A stretch of 64,000 bases of DNA from Branchiostoma floridae (taxonomy: Eukaryota > Chordata > Leptocardii > Amphioxiformes > Branchiostomatidae), in contig NC_049981.1 of the NCBI RefSeq assembly GCF_000003815.2, forward strand, positions 31,342,269 through 31,406,268, given 5' to 3'. A model generated the notes under the pieces. That model was given only the letters and a program-made list of their open reading frames with translations. It was not told where the DNA came from and searched no databases. The translations under genes were made by a program, and so were the position numbers. Every line of letters begins with the position of its first letter. The first letter of the stretch is position 1. Shown piece after piece: positions 35,201-43,852 of the stretch.

Positions 35201-36483
35201 CTAGTAGTAGTATACAGGCTTTTTATTTGATGTAATCTGCGACATGTTGGATTACAACTTACGTCCATTAACCACAAGAAGATGCTCCTGCTTAATTCAA
35301 TTACCCGCCAACATGGTCGTTAGAGGATTCAAATTATGATTAGTATGACGTCAATGAGAAGCCTGTATAGAGTATTGCCACATTTCAAATGTAAAATTCC
35401 TTTTTTTATGCATCTGTGACAAGCTCAGATGGTCTTTACTCCTAAACTTAAGAACTAACCAACAAACAAAAAGAACACGAGAAAATTATATTCTGGCATT
35501 AAATACTGGTGATCAAATGTTGTAAGGGTTCTAATTAAATGCAAAAGATGGGAAAATGAAGAGTGCAACGTAGCTTAATATCACTGATATTGTTTTCATG
35601 GCTGTATAATCTCAATCTCTTTACCATTCCAACAATTCTTTTTCCAATGAAGTTGTGATGAACAATTTTCTTGCCTTGGTAAGTCAGAACTAGACGAAAG
35701 TTTTCTAAAAATGAATCATTGTCACAGTCACAAAGTCTATGTAAATACTGCATGAATCGGTTGATTAGTGCAAATTTTCCAAATTTCACTTCAAACTAAA
35801 ACCATGCATAACTTGTCACTAGCATAAACTCCCATATGCATATGGCACACACGTATATATCACGCCCCCCTCCCCCCTTCCCAAATGGAGACACTTTCCA
35901 GTATTTATTTCGCAGCGGTTTCTAGGTGCTGTCTTCGCACGACTTTGCTCTAATCTAAAACGCACAGCGGATACTCCAGGCCAGATGTCACTGGGCGAAG
36001 AAACTGAGACGTCGCTAAAATTCTAAAATCTAGTTTCGGCCATGTTGGAAAAAACCACATGGCCTTTCACATACTGAGATAGTGCCGGGCGGGATTTCGA
36101 CAGAAGAGCAAAATTATATCCTCAAGTACACATCCTTTGTGGCAATCCACGGCCCATAACGGGTCAAGTTTGCCTTTACTGCTAAATATACTACATCCAG
36201 AGGGCAGAGATTGCTGAGTTTGTGCTCTGGCCGGCTGAAAAATGCTTACCATACTGCGGAAATCAGCCTTGCTCCAAGATGGAGGTCACATAAAAAGTTA
36301 CTCCCAACACCCAACATATTTTCGACCGAAATTTCAATGAAACAACCCCTGTACGCACGAAAGCTGCGGAGGTGAAGGTAAGAGACTGTTAACTGGAGAT
36401 TTGGGCGGAGTTTGGGTCGCTGGCGAGGGGAAAAGCGGGAGAAATCTCACCTGTGGTTGCTTGGCGGGTTCCGCAGATGCCAT
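26660..36483 (-). CDS. EIF4E: Eukaryotic translation initiation factor 4E, 8 exons, 227 aa
   Basis: Binds the mRNA 5' cap and recruits eIF4G. Exons in gene order: 36451-36483, 31931-32052, 31209-31304, 30483-30546, 28897-29010, 27665-27804, 27231-27285 and 26660-26719. Phases fit throughout and all donors are GT. Start is ATG 36483; stop is TAA 26660-26662. Relative to the 217-residue human protein the numbering is offset by +10. The cap-sandwich residues are kept (W66 and W112, with E113), as are W56, W83, W176 and the phosphate-binding R167, K169 and K172. S219 in KSGSTTKNRF matches human S209, the MNK phosphorylation site. The extra length is in the variable N-terminus (residues 1-40, Glu/Ala-rich). 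Intron 1 is 4.4 kb and repeat-rich. Intron 4 holds partial copies of exon 5. Confidence 0.97.
26816..27057. mobile_element. MITE family A, diverged copy (EIF4E intron 7)
   Basis: CTTAGGCCAGGCATATTG then TTTCTTGGTTCTTGG is matched at the other end by CCAAGAACAAATTAAATTTG then TGTGGCCTTAA. Confidence 0.6.
28030..28262 (-). mobile_element. tRNA-derived SINE pair (EIF4E intron 5)
   Basis: On the minus strand two tRNA-like heads can be read. One is at about 28040-28128 (GCAATGGCCTAGTGGGTAGA then a B box GAGATCGATCCCGGCC). The other is at about 28195-28262 (GCGTGGCGCAGCGGCGGC then GGTTGCGGGTTCGAATC). The body word TTTCCCAAGGGCACAAGATC lies between them. Confidence 0.65.
28527..28858. mobile_element. 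GGGCTCGAAAT-ended element, GGTGCACC subtype
   Basis: Ends GCAGGGCTCGAAATTC and TATTTCGAGCCCTGC. The subterminal regions carry several GGGTGCACC words. There is no coding sequence. Confidence 0.75.
29041..29400 (-). repeat. Partial copies of EIF4E exon 5 joined to GT microsatellites
   Basis: Three extra copies of the 5' part of exon 5, each with its acceptor, lie upstream of the real exon in the gene's direction: 29098-29192, 29244-29340 and 29347-29400. The first two encode the start of exon 5 (DGVEPMWEDAFNKTGGRW) and then break at CTCAT into (GT)n runs at about 29047-29097 and 29193-29243. The third begins inside the exon. Copies are almost identical to the exon, so they are recent. Confidence 0.9.
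29413..29655 (+). mobile_element. LINE (CR1/L2-like) 3' tail
   Basis: The frame FLYRMSQLWNSTGN ends at TAG/TAA stops and resembles the LWN tail of CR1/L2 reverse transcriptases. It is followed by a structured 3' end (AGCCTCTTATGAGGCT) and GTGTCTAAACAAA. Confidence 0.5.
29795..29900. repeat. CA-rich microsatellite
   Basis: Interrupted ACACAC tracts with CATAAATACA and CATACA variants in EIF4E intron 4. Confidence 0.9.
29921..30257. mobile_element. GGGCTCGAAAT-ended element, GGCAACCTG subtype, copy 1
   Basis: Ends GTGCCCGAAATACTTTTTTC and GTGGGTATTTCGAGCCCTG. Subterminal words CAGGTTG and GGCAACCTG occur in both orientations. A second copy lies at 32447-32790. Confidence 0.75.
30655..30905 (-). 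mobile_element. tRNA-derived SINE, inverted copy (EIF4E intron 3)
   Basis: Shares GGACACGGTATTGGAAGG, TTACACCTGGGTGAAGTGAG and TTTCCAAGGACACAAGATC with the other copies. Confidence 0.65.
31735..31920. repeat. Repeat family E (TTCGCG-rich), copy 1
   Basis: Contains AAGTTCGCGAGGATTTTATT, GTGTTAGCGGGAAAATGGA, CGCGGTAGCACCATGCACTG and GTTTCTGCATTTACA. A second copy lies at 41118-41272 in the same orientation. Confidence 0.75.
32084..32434. mobile_element. Inverted-repeat element (TAAGGCCCCATCTA ends)
   Basis: TAAGGCCCCATCTATACACA then GTTTTTGTCGATAT at the left, and ATATCGGGAAAAACCGTG then TCTAGATCGTGCCTTA at the right. It lies in EIF4E intron 1, 32 bases from exon 2. Confidence 0.65.
32447..32790. 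mobile_element. GGGCTCGAAAT-ended element, GGCAACCTG subtype, copy 2
   Basis: Starts GTGCTTAAAATACTTTTTTC then AGCCAGGTTGTCC and ends GGGGGTATTTCGAGCACGT. It is close in sequence to the copy at 29921. Confidence 0.7.
33375..33834. mobile_element. GGTACC-family inverted-repeat element
   Basis: Left end GGGCTGGGTACCAGTACAG with AACCGGTCCAGAAAAACCGG. Right end CAGGTCCGGACCTGGACCTG repeated, then TGTACCGGTACCCACCCC. The interior shares CAAGAGCGAAG with 47640-47936. Confidence 0.65.
34000..36440. other. EIF4E intron 1, 5' half: nothing recognised
   Basis: AT-rich intron sequence with no convincing inverted-repeat pair or nested gene. Confidence 0.4.
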
Positions 36484-36516
36484 TTTCGCTCAGCCAGGAT
36501 CCAATATGGCTCACCG

Positions 36517-36526
36517 GTCACGTGAC
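36517..36526. promoter_or_regulatory. E-box palindrome GTCACGTGAC in EIF4E promoter
   Basis: CACGTG at 36519-36524 sits about 36 bases upstream of the EIF4E ATG, next to a CCAAT word at about 36501. Vertebrate EIF4E promoters carry MYC-responsive CACGTG boxes, so this is a plausible conserved control site. Binding here is inferred. Confidence 0.5.
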
Positions 36527-36936
36527 ACCGGCTGCACGGGATGATGGGAAATTATTTCAGACGATAAAATGTTTGTCGCCACGTGCGATGTTTTATAATG
36601 CGGTTAACTTTGTATTACAGTTGTAAAGCTTTTGGTCACCTTGGAAGAGAGATAATTTCATGAGCTATTCGCATTGATATGCTATTCTAAAGGCAAAATT
36701 CCAGGAATGAAAGTGTGGATATGATCAAAATTTATATCGAAGCCAAGGTAAAATTGACATGATAATCAAGATGATTAGCGATGATAAATTTAAAGACACA
36801 TTAACGTTATACTAGTAGTAAACCGCCATAGCATTACATCGATAATGTTTTTGTAGCAAACAAAATTGTTGGCCTTACCTAGGTCAGGAATCAGCAACCC
36901 CTGTTCAATTTTCCTCGGCACGACTTCAAAGTTTTA

Positions 36937-37140
36937 TACCCCCGTCACATTAGGCGAAAATCGATCGGACGACGAGTCTGCGAGCTCTAAATTACGAGGA
37001 GGCATGACCCTGACGGGAAAGGGGGGGGGGGGGGCTCTGCCATTTCTTCGTCGGCAGCAGGGTCTTGCCTCCTCGTAGTTTATATTTAGAGCTCGCAGAC
37101 TCGTCGTTCGATCGATTTTCGCCTAATGTGAGGGGGGGTA
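36937..37140. mobile_element. Harbinger-type MITE with TTA target duplication
   Basis: 204 bp. Ends TACCCCCGTCACATTAGGCG and CGCCTAATGTGAGGGGGGGT then A. The arms extend through GACTCGTCGT and GAGCTC. TTA lies directly on both sides (36934-36936 and 37141-37143), the target size and sequence typical of PIF/Harbinger elements. Confidence 0.75.
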
Positions 37141-37346
37141 TTAAGACGCGCCTTTAGGACCCACAGTAACTAACAGTTAAATTCTGGAGTCTCAAAAACC
37201 TCTGCCTGATAAGAAACTATTTAAACCGCACCTAAACAATGATTTACCCGGTAAAAAGAATTCTAACAGCAGTTGTTCAATGGGGCAAAAATTATTAATC
37301 TTTTAAATTTCATGATCAATTCTAAACTTTACCAGGTTGACCTGAA

Positions 37347-37457
37347 GCCTGGGTACCATCCGATTTCTACCGGGGGCTCCTTGAACTCGCTTCCCTAAAA
37401 ACATCGAATGCAAGGAGCCCCGGTAGAAATCGGATATCGGATGGTACCGAGGCTAGG
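37347..37457. repeat. Foldback palindrome, ~110 bp
   Basis: TACCATCCGATTTCTACCGG then GGGCTCCTTG is mirrored by CAAGGAGCCCCGGTAGAAAT then CGGAT...GGATGGTACC. The loop is about 30 bases. Confidence 0.85.
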
Positions 37458-37555
37458 TGACCTCCAACTCGAGATGAATCTGGAGTCTGACGTCATATTA
37501 GAGTTCAGTGACTTTTCTCGGAACGACCCACAGAGCGGCGCACCCATGGTAACGT

Positions 37556-37783
37556 TACTCCGAAAAGTCAGAGGTTAGGCTCTGGTTAGTTTTGGACGTC
37601 GTTTATAGCCGTTTTTATCGGGCTTTCTATTTTGCCAAGTTTTCTCTTTGTTCGCAAGCCAGTTTTTGCGGACAAAAAGATAACCACTGCCATCATAGAA
37701 AGCCCGGTAAAAATGCCTAAAACTAGTAAAAAAAGACGCCCCAAAACAAGCTGGAGCCAAAGCTCTACTTGGACAGTACACTG
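37556..37783. mobile_element. Family D inverted-repeat element, full copy
   Basis: GTCAGAGGTTAGGCTCTGGT at the left and GCTGGAGCCAAAGCTCTACT at the right. Inner arms CGGGCTTTCTATTTT and AGAAAGCCCGGTAAAAATGC are mirrored. Confidence 0.7.
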
Positions 37784-38210
37784 ACTGATGGCCACCCGAT
37801 ACCCGCACATTGCCTCTACCAGGCTACACATACATGGTAAGTGGTAGAATTGGGCCAATCAGGCAGATAAAGTGCAAAAAAAAGTACAATCGCCAACTAC
37901 GGTAACATTTTGGCCGGATAACTCCTGTGGCGTGTTCTCTGTCAGTTCGGCCAATTTCTAACGTTACATCGACATCAACATATTGAGCCGGGTAGAGGCT
38001 AACCCACACCCCTACCGAATCCGCCCATCCTTGCAGTTACAAACGTGACGACAGTTCGTGAATAAATACTGGCCAACTTTACTTCCGGATGGGGTTGGCG
38101 GTGAATGCTTCGGGTTTCCGGTGCTAAAATTGGAAAGGCCACTGAATAGCGGTTAGAAGAAGATGTAAGAGCAAGAGATTGTGTAAAAACAGGCTAACGT
38201 TTATGGTTTT

Positions 38211-38281
38211 ACTCTCTCTCTCTCTCTCCCACTCTCTCTCTCTCTCTCTCTCTCTGTTCCAAGATCTCTCTTCTCTCTCTT

Positions 38282-38318
<37 letters not shown>

Positions 38319-38420
38319 CCACTCTCTCTCTCCCCCTCTCTCACACTCCCTCTCTCTCTCCCTCTCTCTCTCTCCCCCTCTCTCCCCCTCTCTCCCCCTC
38401 TCTCTCCCTCTCTCTATCCC
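38211..38420. repeat. (CT)n microsatellite
   Basis: About 200 bases of CTCTCT with CCCC interruptions. It explains the poly-LS and poly-RE frames. Confidence 0.95.
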
Positions 38421-39274
38421 CAGTTGGAACTGAGGAACTGAGGGTTGCAAAGCAGCAGTCGAGCTATGACTGAGTATTAATAAAGGAAGTGAAGTCATGC
38501 CATCACTGATTGTCGTTGACAGGTGTACGACCGTCGCTCAACAAACAATAGTACTATAGACTCTGGGTCGGGTGGATCCTTTGTCCAGGAAAAAGGCTTC
38601 CGTTCTGTTCTTTCGGATTTGTTTTAACTTCTTGAATGTGACCTATTACTACGTACTGCGCAGTAACTCTTCCTGTAGCATGTCATCTCATCTGTCTATT
38701 ATAGTGGCCAATTTCTACCAATTTCCAGCCACATGTGGAGCCTGGTAGAAGCTAGCCTGCCCTATATCCATCCACGAACCAGCTAGTACATTTGTAACCT
38801 GTGGGGAGACAATCCGAGACATGCGTTTACTATTTATCCTCGTCCGTTTCCCACTAGCTGTTCTTGAAGCACACAAACCTTTCATAAATTGCTGTCTACA
38901 AAAAACTTAATTTGGACACAATAATAGAAGGGGACCACCGTACACCGAACTATTCGTTCCCATTGGGTATTGTAGCATACACATTATGACCTACAATCCT
39001 TTTGGCATGGGATCTGTAGTATATTATATCAACAATAGATAGCCGGAAATTGAGCTCAGCCGCGGCCTGTCAGTGGCACGGAACCAGGAGCCGACTGAAA
39101 AGGGATTTCAACCGATTTCCAAGATGTGGAAAGGGGAAAAGAAAAGGTCGTATGCGCTCTCCTCTGCCAGAAAAAAAGCAGGCCGGTCATAGTTAACGAT
39201 TTTTAATACAGGCCAAGCATTTGCTTCGAGTTAGGTCGGACACACACTGCAAAGTAGGGATACATGTACATACA

Positions 39275-39383
39275 GTGTCACTGACGAAGGATAGTGGATA
39301 CTATCCGAAGCGTCTGACCGTTTCCAAAACCATATCCAGTTGCTTGAGTAACTATCTTTTTGGTGTATCTTATTACCTGGATG
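39275..39383. repeat. CATATCCAGTTGCTTGAGTA repeat, copy 1
   Basis: CAGTGTCACTGACGAAGGAT then CTGACCGTTTCCAAAACCAT and CATATCCAGTTGCTTGAGTA. It matches 43698-43795 closely, and an inverted piece lies at 10029-10068. Probably a fragment of a larger retroelement. Confidence 0.7.
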
Positions 39384-39981
39384 TCTAACCTACATCGACG
39401 ATACATGTACATGTTTGAAACGGGACATATCCTAAGCCATATGAGATTCAGTCCATCTGACACTTGTTGTGTACCACAAACTGATTAGGAAATCGTCAGG
39501 GACCCCCCCCCCCCCAAAAAAAAAAATCTTAGTCATATTGTACTGTTCGTTATCCGACGTTTTGGCAGCCCTGTACCGCCCATCGATCCTGATAGCCAAC
39601 CGGTCTCTATCAGACTCCCGCCTGGCCGGATAGTAATACTAGTAGTCTCTAGAACTCTCTACTGAGTCTACCAAACTCCCGCCTGGCCGAATAGTGGACT
39701 AAAAGTCTAGTAGGAGTTGATTGGTCTAGGAGTGAATTGCCCGGCTGGCGGATAGCTGGATATAGACTTCAAAAGACTGACTAAAATCACATGGCAACTT
39801 TTTTTGTCCCTATTTGGCAAAATTCTATCCCGTGTTTACACAATCTCTCGCTGACTGGGGTTAATGTCCTCCTCCAACTGTAACGTAAGGCCGGCCGCTA
39901 GGAGCGCGATTTTAGTCAGGCAAGCAAAACTCTTCTACTAAGTAGTTACTCCAAATTTTCTTCAAGCAATGACTATACCTC

Positions 39982-40190
39982 TAGTCTCCAAGCAGACCCT
40001 ACGGTGCCTTAGAAATAGTATCAAAGCTGGCAAAGGACTTAGTATAGCGGCACCGGTGGCTCCGGTCACATTTGACTCCCCTTAGCCGGCTACCTCCCTT
40101 TGGCCGGCTATCTCTCTTTGGCCGGCTATACTCCTTTGCCAGCTTTGATATTATCTCTAAGGCACCGTAGGGTCTGCTTGGAGACTATAG
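39982..40190. mobile_element. MITE family B, full copy
   Basis: TAGTCTCCAAGCAGACCCTA then CGGTGCC at the left and GGCACCGTAGGGTCTGCTTG then GAGACTA at the right. The core has AAAGCTGGCAAAGGACTTAG and three GGCCGGCTA words. Confidence 0.85.
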
Positions 40191-41110
40191 ACCTCCAAAT
40201 TTTCGACGACTGACAGTCCATCTTGATCACGGAGAGAGTCTCGATGTCTTCTATTCTTTTAACCAGCTGACACGTCTGCTTAGAGACTAGGTCATATAGA
40301 TCATACTGCATTGTGCTTTATCCCAGGCCTTATCCGGCGTTTTGGCAGCACGCCCATCCTAGCCGACAAACTGGGTCAGCCCCAACCACTCTGCGGTCTG
40401 TGACGTCACGTTCGTCCGGTCTGTTCTCCAACGAGTTGTTCCAAGATCCCCAGGCACCGACCGTGACGTCACCGTAGCCTCTAAGCAGGCTTCTCGGGCT
40501 GCCACTATAAGATTTGTACATTAAATAGTTTTTGTCTGATTACGCTTGATTAGTTATTTACGATTTTCATGTTTTATTAAACTTCCTCCGTTATCATAAA
40601 ACTGCTAAAGAGAAAACGATGTTAGAACAGTAATCAACAATATCATCGGGAGCTCATTATGTGCCGTGGTAAATCAGTGATTTCATTGTAGTAGGCTTGA
40701 ATGGAATTGACTGTTTGTAAATACTAGCTGTATTAGAAACTAGAAACTACTAAATACTAGAAACTCCTCCTGCACAAGGAACCAAGAGTTAAATACCAAG
40801 AGAGACTTTCGACTCAAAAACATACCATGTATTACTCAGCACCAAGAGGCCACGTCTAGCGAAATAATAGACGTTAAACGAGGACAACAACAACAACAAC
40901 AACAAGCTGTATGACTTGCACGTAGTCTGTATGTCCATGTTTTACATATAGCTATAGGAAGATTGATTAGTTGCACATCTAAATATGTTCTGAAGCTCCC
41001 CACCCACCCCGAGCCTGCCAGGGAGACTACTAGTCCCAGATGTAGGTAGACAGTACATGTACCGTACAAGTAAATAAAGGAGTGTAGTGAAAATAACTGG
41101 AGTAAGACCA
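40190..41110. other. No gene seen
   Basis: Intergenic; the only feature noted is a (CAA)n tract at about 40882-40903. Confidence 0.4.
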
Positions 41111-41117
41111 AACAGAT

Positions 41118-41272
41118 GTCGGTTGTTTCTTCGCGGGGATTTAATTTCGCGTTAGCGGGAAAGTGGAGTGTTCGCGGTGGTTTTAAGTTCGCGGTAGTGC
41201 CATACACTGTAGTCACGTACTGTAATGGAATAATAAAATCACTGCGAACATTTCTGCATTTACAATATACGA
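41118..41272. repeat. Repeat family E, copy 2
   Basis: TTCGCGGGGATTTAATTTCG then CGTTAGCGGGAAAGTGGA and GTTCGCGGTAGTGCCA, as in 31735-31920. Confidence 0.75.
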
Positions 41273-41558
41273 TACGCAGATCGCTTCCGGGCGTTTGGAG
41301 TGACACCCATCACTCTTCACATAAAGACGTGAACTTTATAAATACAATGTATATATACATATTCATGATTTTTCCCGGAAAAATGACGTACCCAGCTGTT
41401 TCTCTACTCAGAAGGAGCACACAATGCAGGTGGCAGGATGTCGGGTTTTATTTTGTGTCCCAGCTTCGTATAAAAGCCAAAAAGTCCCTGAGTCATTCTC
41501 AGTCAGACGGACACATCTGGTTTGGGCTGGCACGGAGTAGCACAAGTTGCTTTGCATT

Positions 41559-41703
41559 TATATAAGCGGTAAGGTTTCTTTATGCAACGTGTGCCTTCTT
41601 GTTTCGTAACTTGGGCGCTACCCCTGACTTCGTAAGTGTGTGGACGGAGAGCTTGGATCGACAAAGAACGTCTCTCGACACCGAGACATTTCACAAGCAC
41701 AAG
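41559..41703 (+). promoter_or_regulatory. Possible promoter and 5' UTR exon for the NAT16-like gene
   Basis: TATATAAG at 41559-41566 is followed about 140 bases later by a strong donor (AAG|GTAAGA at 41703/41704). The first coding exon downstream begins directly after an acceptor (AAACAG|ATG at 43853), so an upstream non-coding exon is required. This is the best candidate I see; the link is inferred. Confidence 0.3.
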
Positions 41704-42432
41704 GTAAGACATTTCTTACGGCTTGAGGTAGAATATCATTAGAATATCTAGAGCCCGCCGAAAATATCTGTTAGTTAATTTTGTCACCTTAACGATATCA
41801 TAAACCATCATATCAGCCGAAAGATGTTATAAATCTATAAGCCTTTGGACGTCGATTATTTTAGCCTTAATTTAGGCTCACTGAGCTTTAAGTAAGTATT
41901 TTTGTTACGTTTATGAAATATATGCACTGCCTCTTGCCTCCATAGCAGGCTTTCTGGGCCTTTTTTCGTCTTTTTTACGTCTCATAATAGACGTTTGCTG
42001 GCCATTTCTTTTTGTACTGGGTCGCTTGTACTGCCGGTCACTTTATGTGCTCTGGAGGGCACACTACCTCCTCAGGTTGACTCTAGTCTGAACTGAAGTG
42101 ATCTGTGTTTTCGATTCATAACACAATTTGCTTTGTTTGTTTGTTGTGATAATGATAACCGTTCTGTAAAATCTGCTGCAAATGGTGCTTTTGACAGGCT
42201 TAGGAATCTCCCGACATCACAAACGACTGGGACATAATCAAATACTTTCACTTGGCCTACTTTCACTTTCTCGTTAAATAAGATACGGTCGGTCATTAAA
42301 TTTTGTCTGTCCCTCACTTTGGCTTTTTCGAGGTTGTTGGCCCAGGACAGTGGTAAGGCAACCTGTGGGGAACTTCACTGGGCAAAAAGACGCCGGGAAA
42401 GTAACTCCCCAAAGTTCCGACCCCTTTCACTA

Positions 42433-42475
42433 GTACTAACAAGGACGTTACATCAGATGTAACGTCCTTGGTACT
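42433..42475. repeat. Short foldback
   Basis: ACCAAGGACGTTACATC mirrored arms: AACAAGGACGTTACATC and GATGTAACGTCCTTGGT with a 4-base loop. The rest of 41,704-43,690 shows no exon. Confidence 0.8.
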
Positions 42476-43697
42476 AACGATCATGCCACACCCGGTGTGT
42501 CGTAGAGTTACCCGTGTTTGCCTCGCGGTTTTCGCGCAGCGAGAGTCTGTGCGCGCATTTTTCTCTAAGAAACTGGTACGCTTGGATTCTTGTGCTTATA
42601 AGAATCTGGCCGCGATTAAATTTCTTTCGAGATGATGATGATGAGAAACTCTTGGAGCAAAATGGGACGTCGTGTTCATTAAAAAAAAACCTACAGATAA
42701 AAATCACGAAATCAATCCTGTGTGTCAACATCTGTAACTAAATCAGTTTACCCTTCCAGGTAGAAATGCTAGGCTAGACCATGTGAAAGTAATATTCTGT
42801 ATTTGCTTGCAAATGTTACCATTCTAGTTTATACTTTACTTTCCTCCCCGAAAGCTGCCCGGCCGGGCCCTGGTTTGGAAACGGCACATTTGCCTATTGA
42901 AATATATACAAGTAGACGGGGCACCTGCTGGAAACTTAATGCCTTAACTCTGACCTTTCTCCGTTGTTAGGTAAGTTGTTTTCCTGCGCCCAAGTTCTTG
43001 GCAGCAGACAGATAACCGCGAGTAAAATAATGAAAAGCGTGAAGGTCAACGTTTGACAGACACGGATAGTAAAATCCCCTGGGCTCTTTTTATGACCAAG
43101 TTCTGGCGAGCTCCGCAAAGCTTTCTGCCACAGAAATCTGTCCCAGGCGCGTGAGGGAGTTTATCACCATATCGCACACATACTGGTCACTCTTTGACTC
43201 GGGATTTCTCGGGGTGGGGGTGAGTTGGATTACAAGAAATGAGGTACAAATAGAACTGATACTAGAATCCTATAAAAACACACACGTTCAGTGATGGAGT
43301 AGAGTAGAGTAGAATATATTTATAGTAAAGTCGTGTCATTTTACAGTAGAGTAGATCATATAGTTATAGAGCAGAGTAGAGTAGAGTTAGGTTGAGTAGG
43401 GTACAATAGAGGAGATGACACTATACTAATGGGTTTTACGGTAGTTGCCAAAATTGTTGTTTTGGGGGATCTTATGGTATTTCCCAAAATTGTTGTTTCC
43501 ACAATAGTTGCTCTTTCCACAATAGTTGCCCTTTGAAATCCAATTTGTCTTCAGCTTGACTTTGCCTTACCTTTGTTTTCTTTGGAATCCAAATTGTCTT
43601 CAGTCTGAATTGTCTTACAACGTTTCCTATATTGGACATCTGAAATTGTCTTCATTCATAGTTAGAGTATAAAAGACATGTTTCTTCCAGATCACTT

Positions 43698-43800
43698 CAG
43701 TGTCACTGACGAAAACTGCTGGATCGCAGTTGAAACGGCTGACCGTTTCCAAAACCATATCCAGTTGCTTGAGTAATTACTTTTTGGTGCTCTTTGTTGT
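43698..43800. repeat. CATATCCAGTTGCTTGAGTA repeat, copy 2
   Basis: CAGTGTCACTGACGAAAACT then CTGACCGTTTCCAAAACCAT. It ends about 55 bases before the NAT16-like start codon. Confidence 0.7.
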
Positions 43801-43852
43801 ACGTGTTGAGCAAAAGAATTACCTTTATTTTCTTCGCTGAATCTTTAAACAG

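Noticed and set aside
38124-38498. 124-codon arginine/glutamate-rich frame
   Set aside because: Reverse complement of the (CT)n microsatellite.
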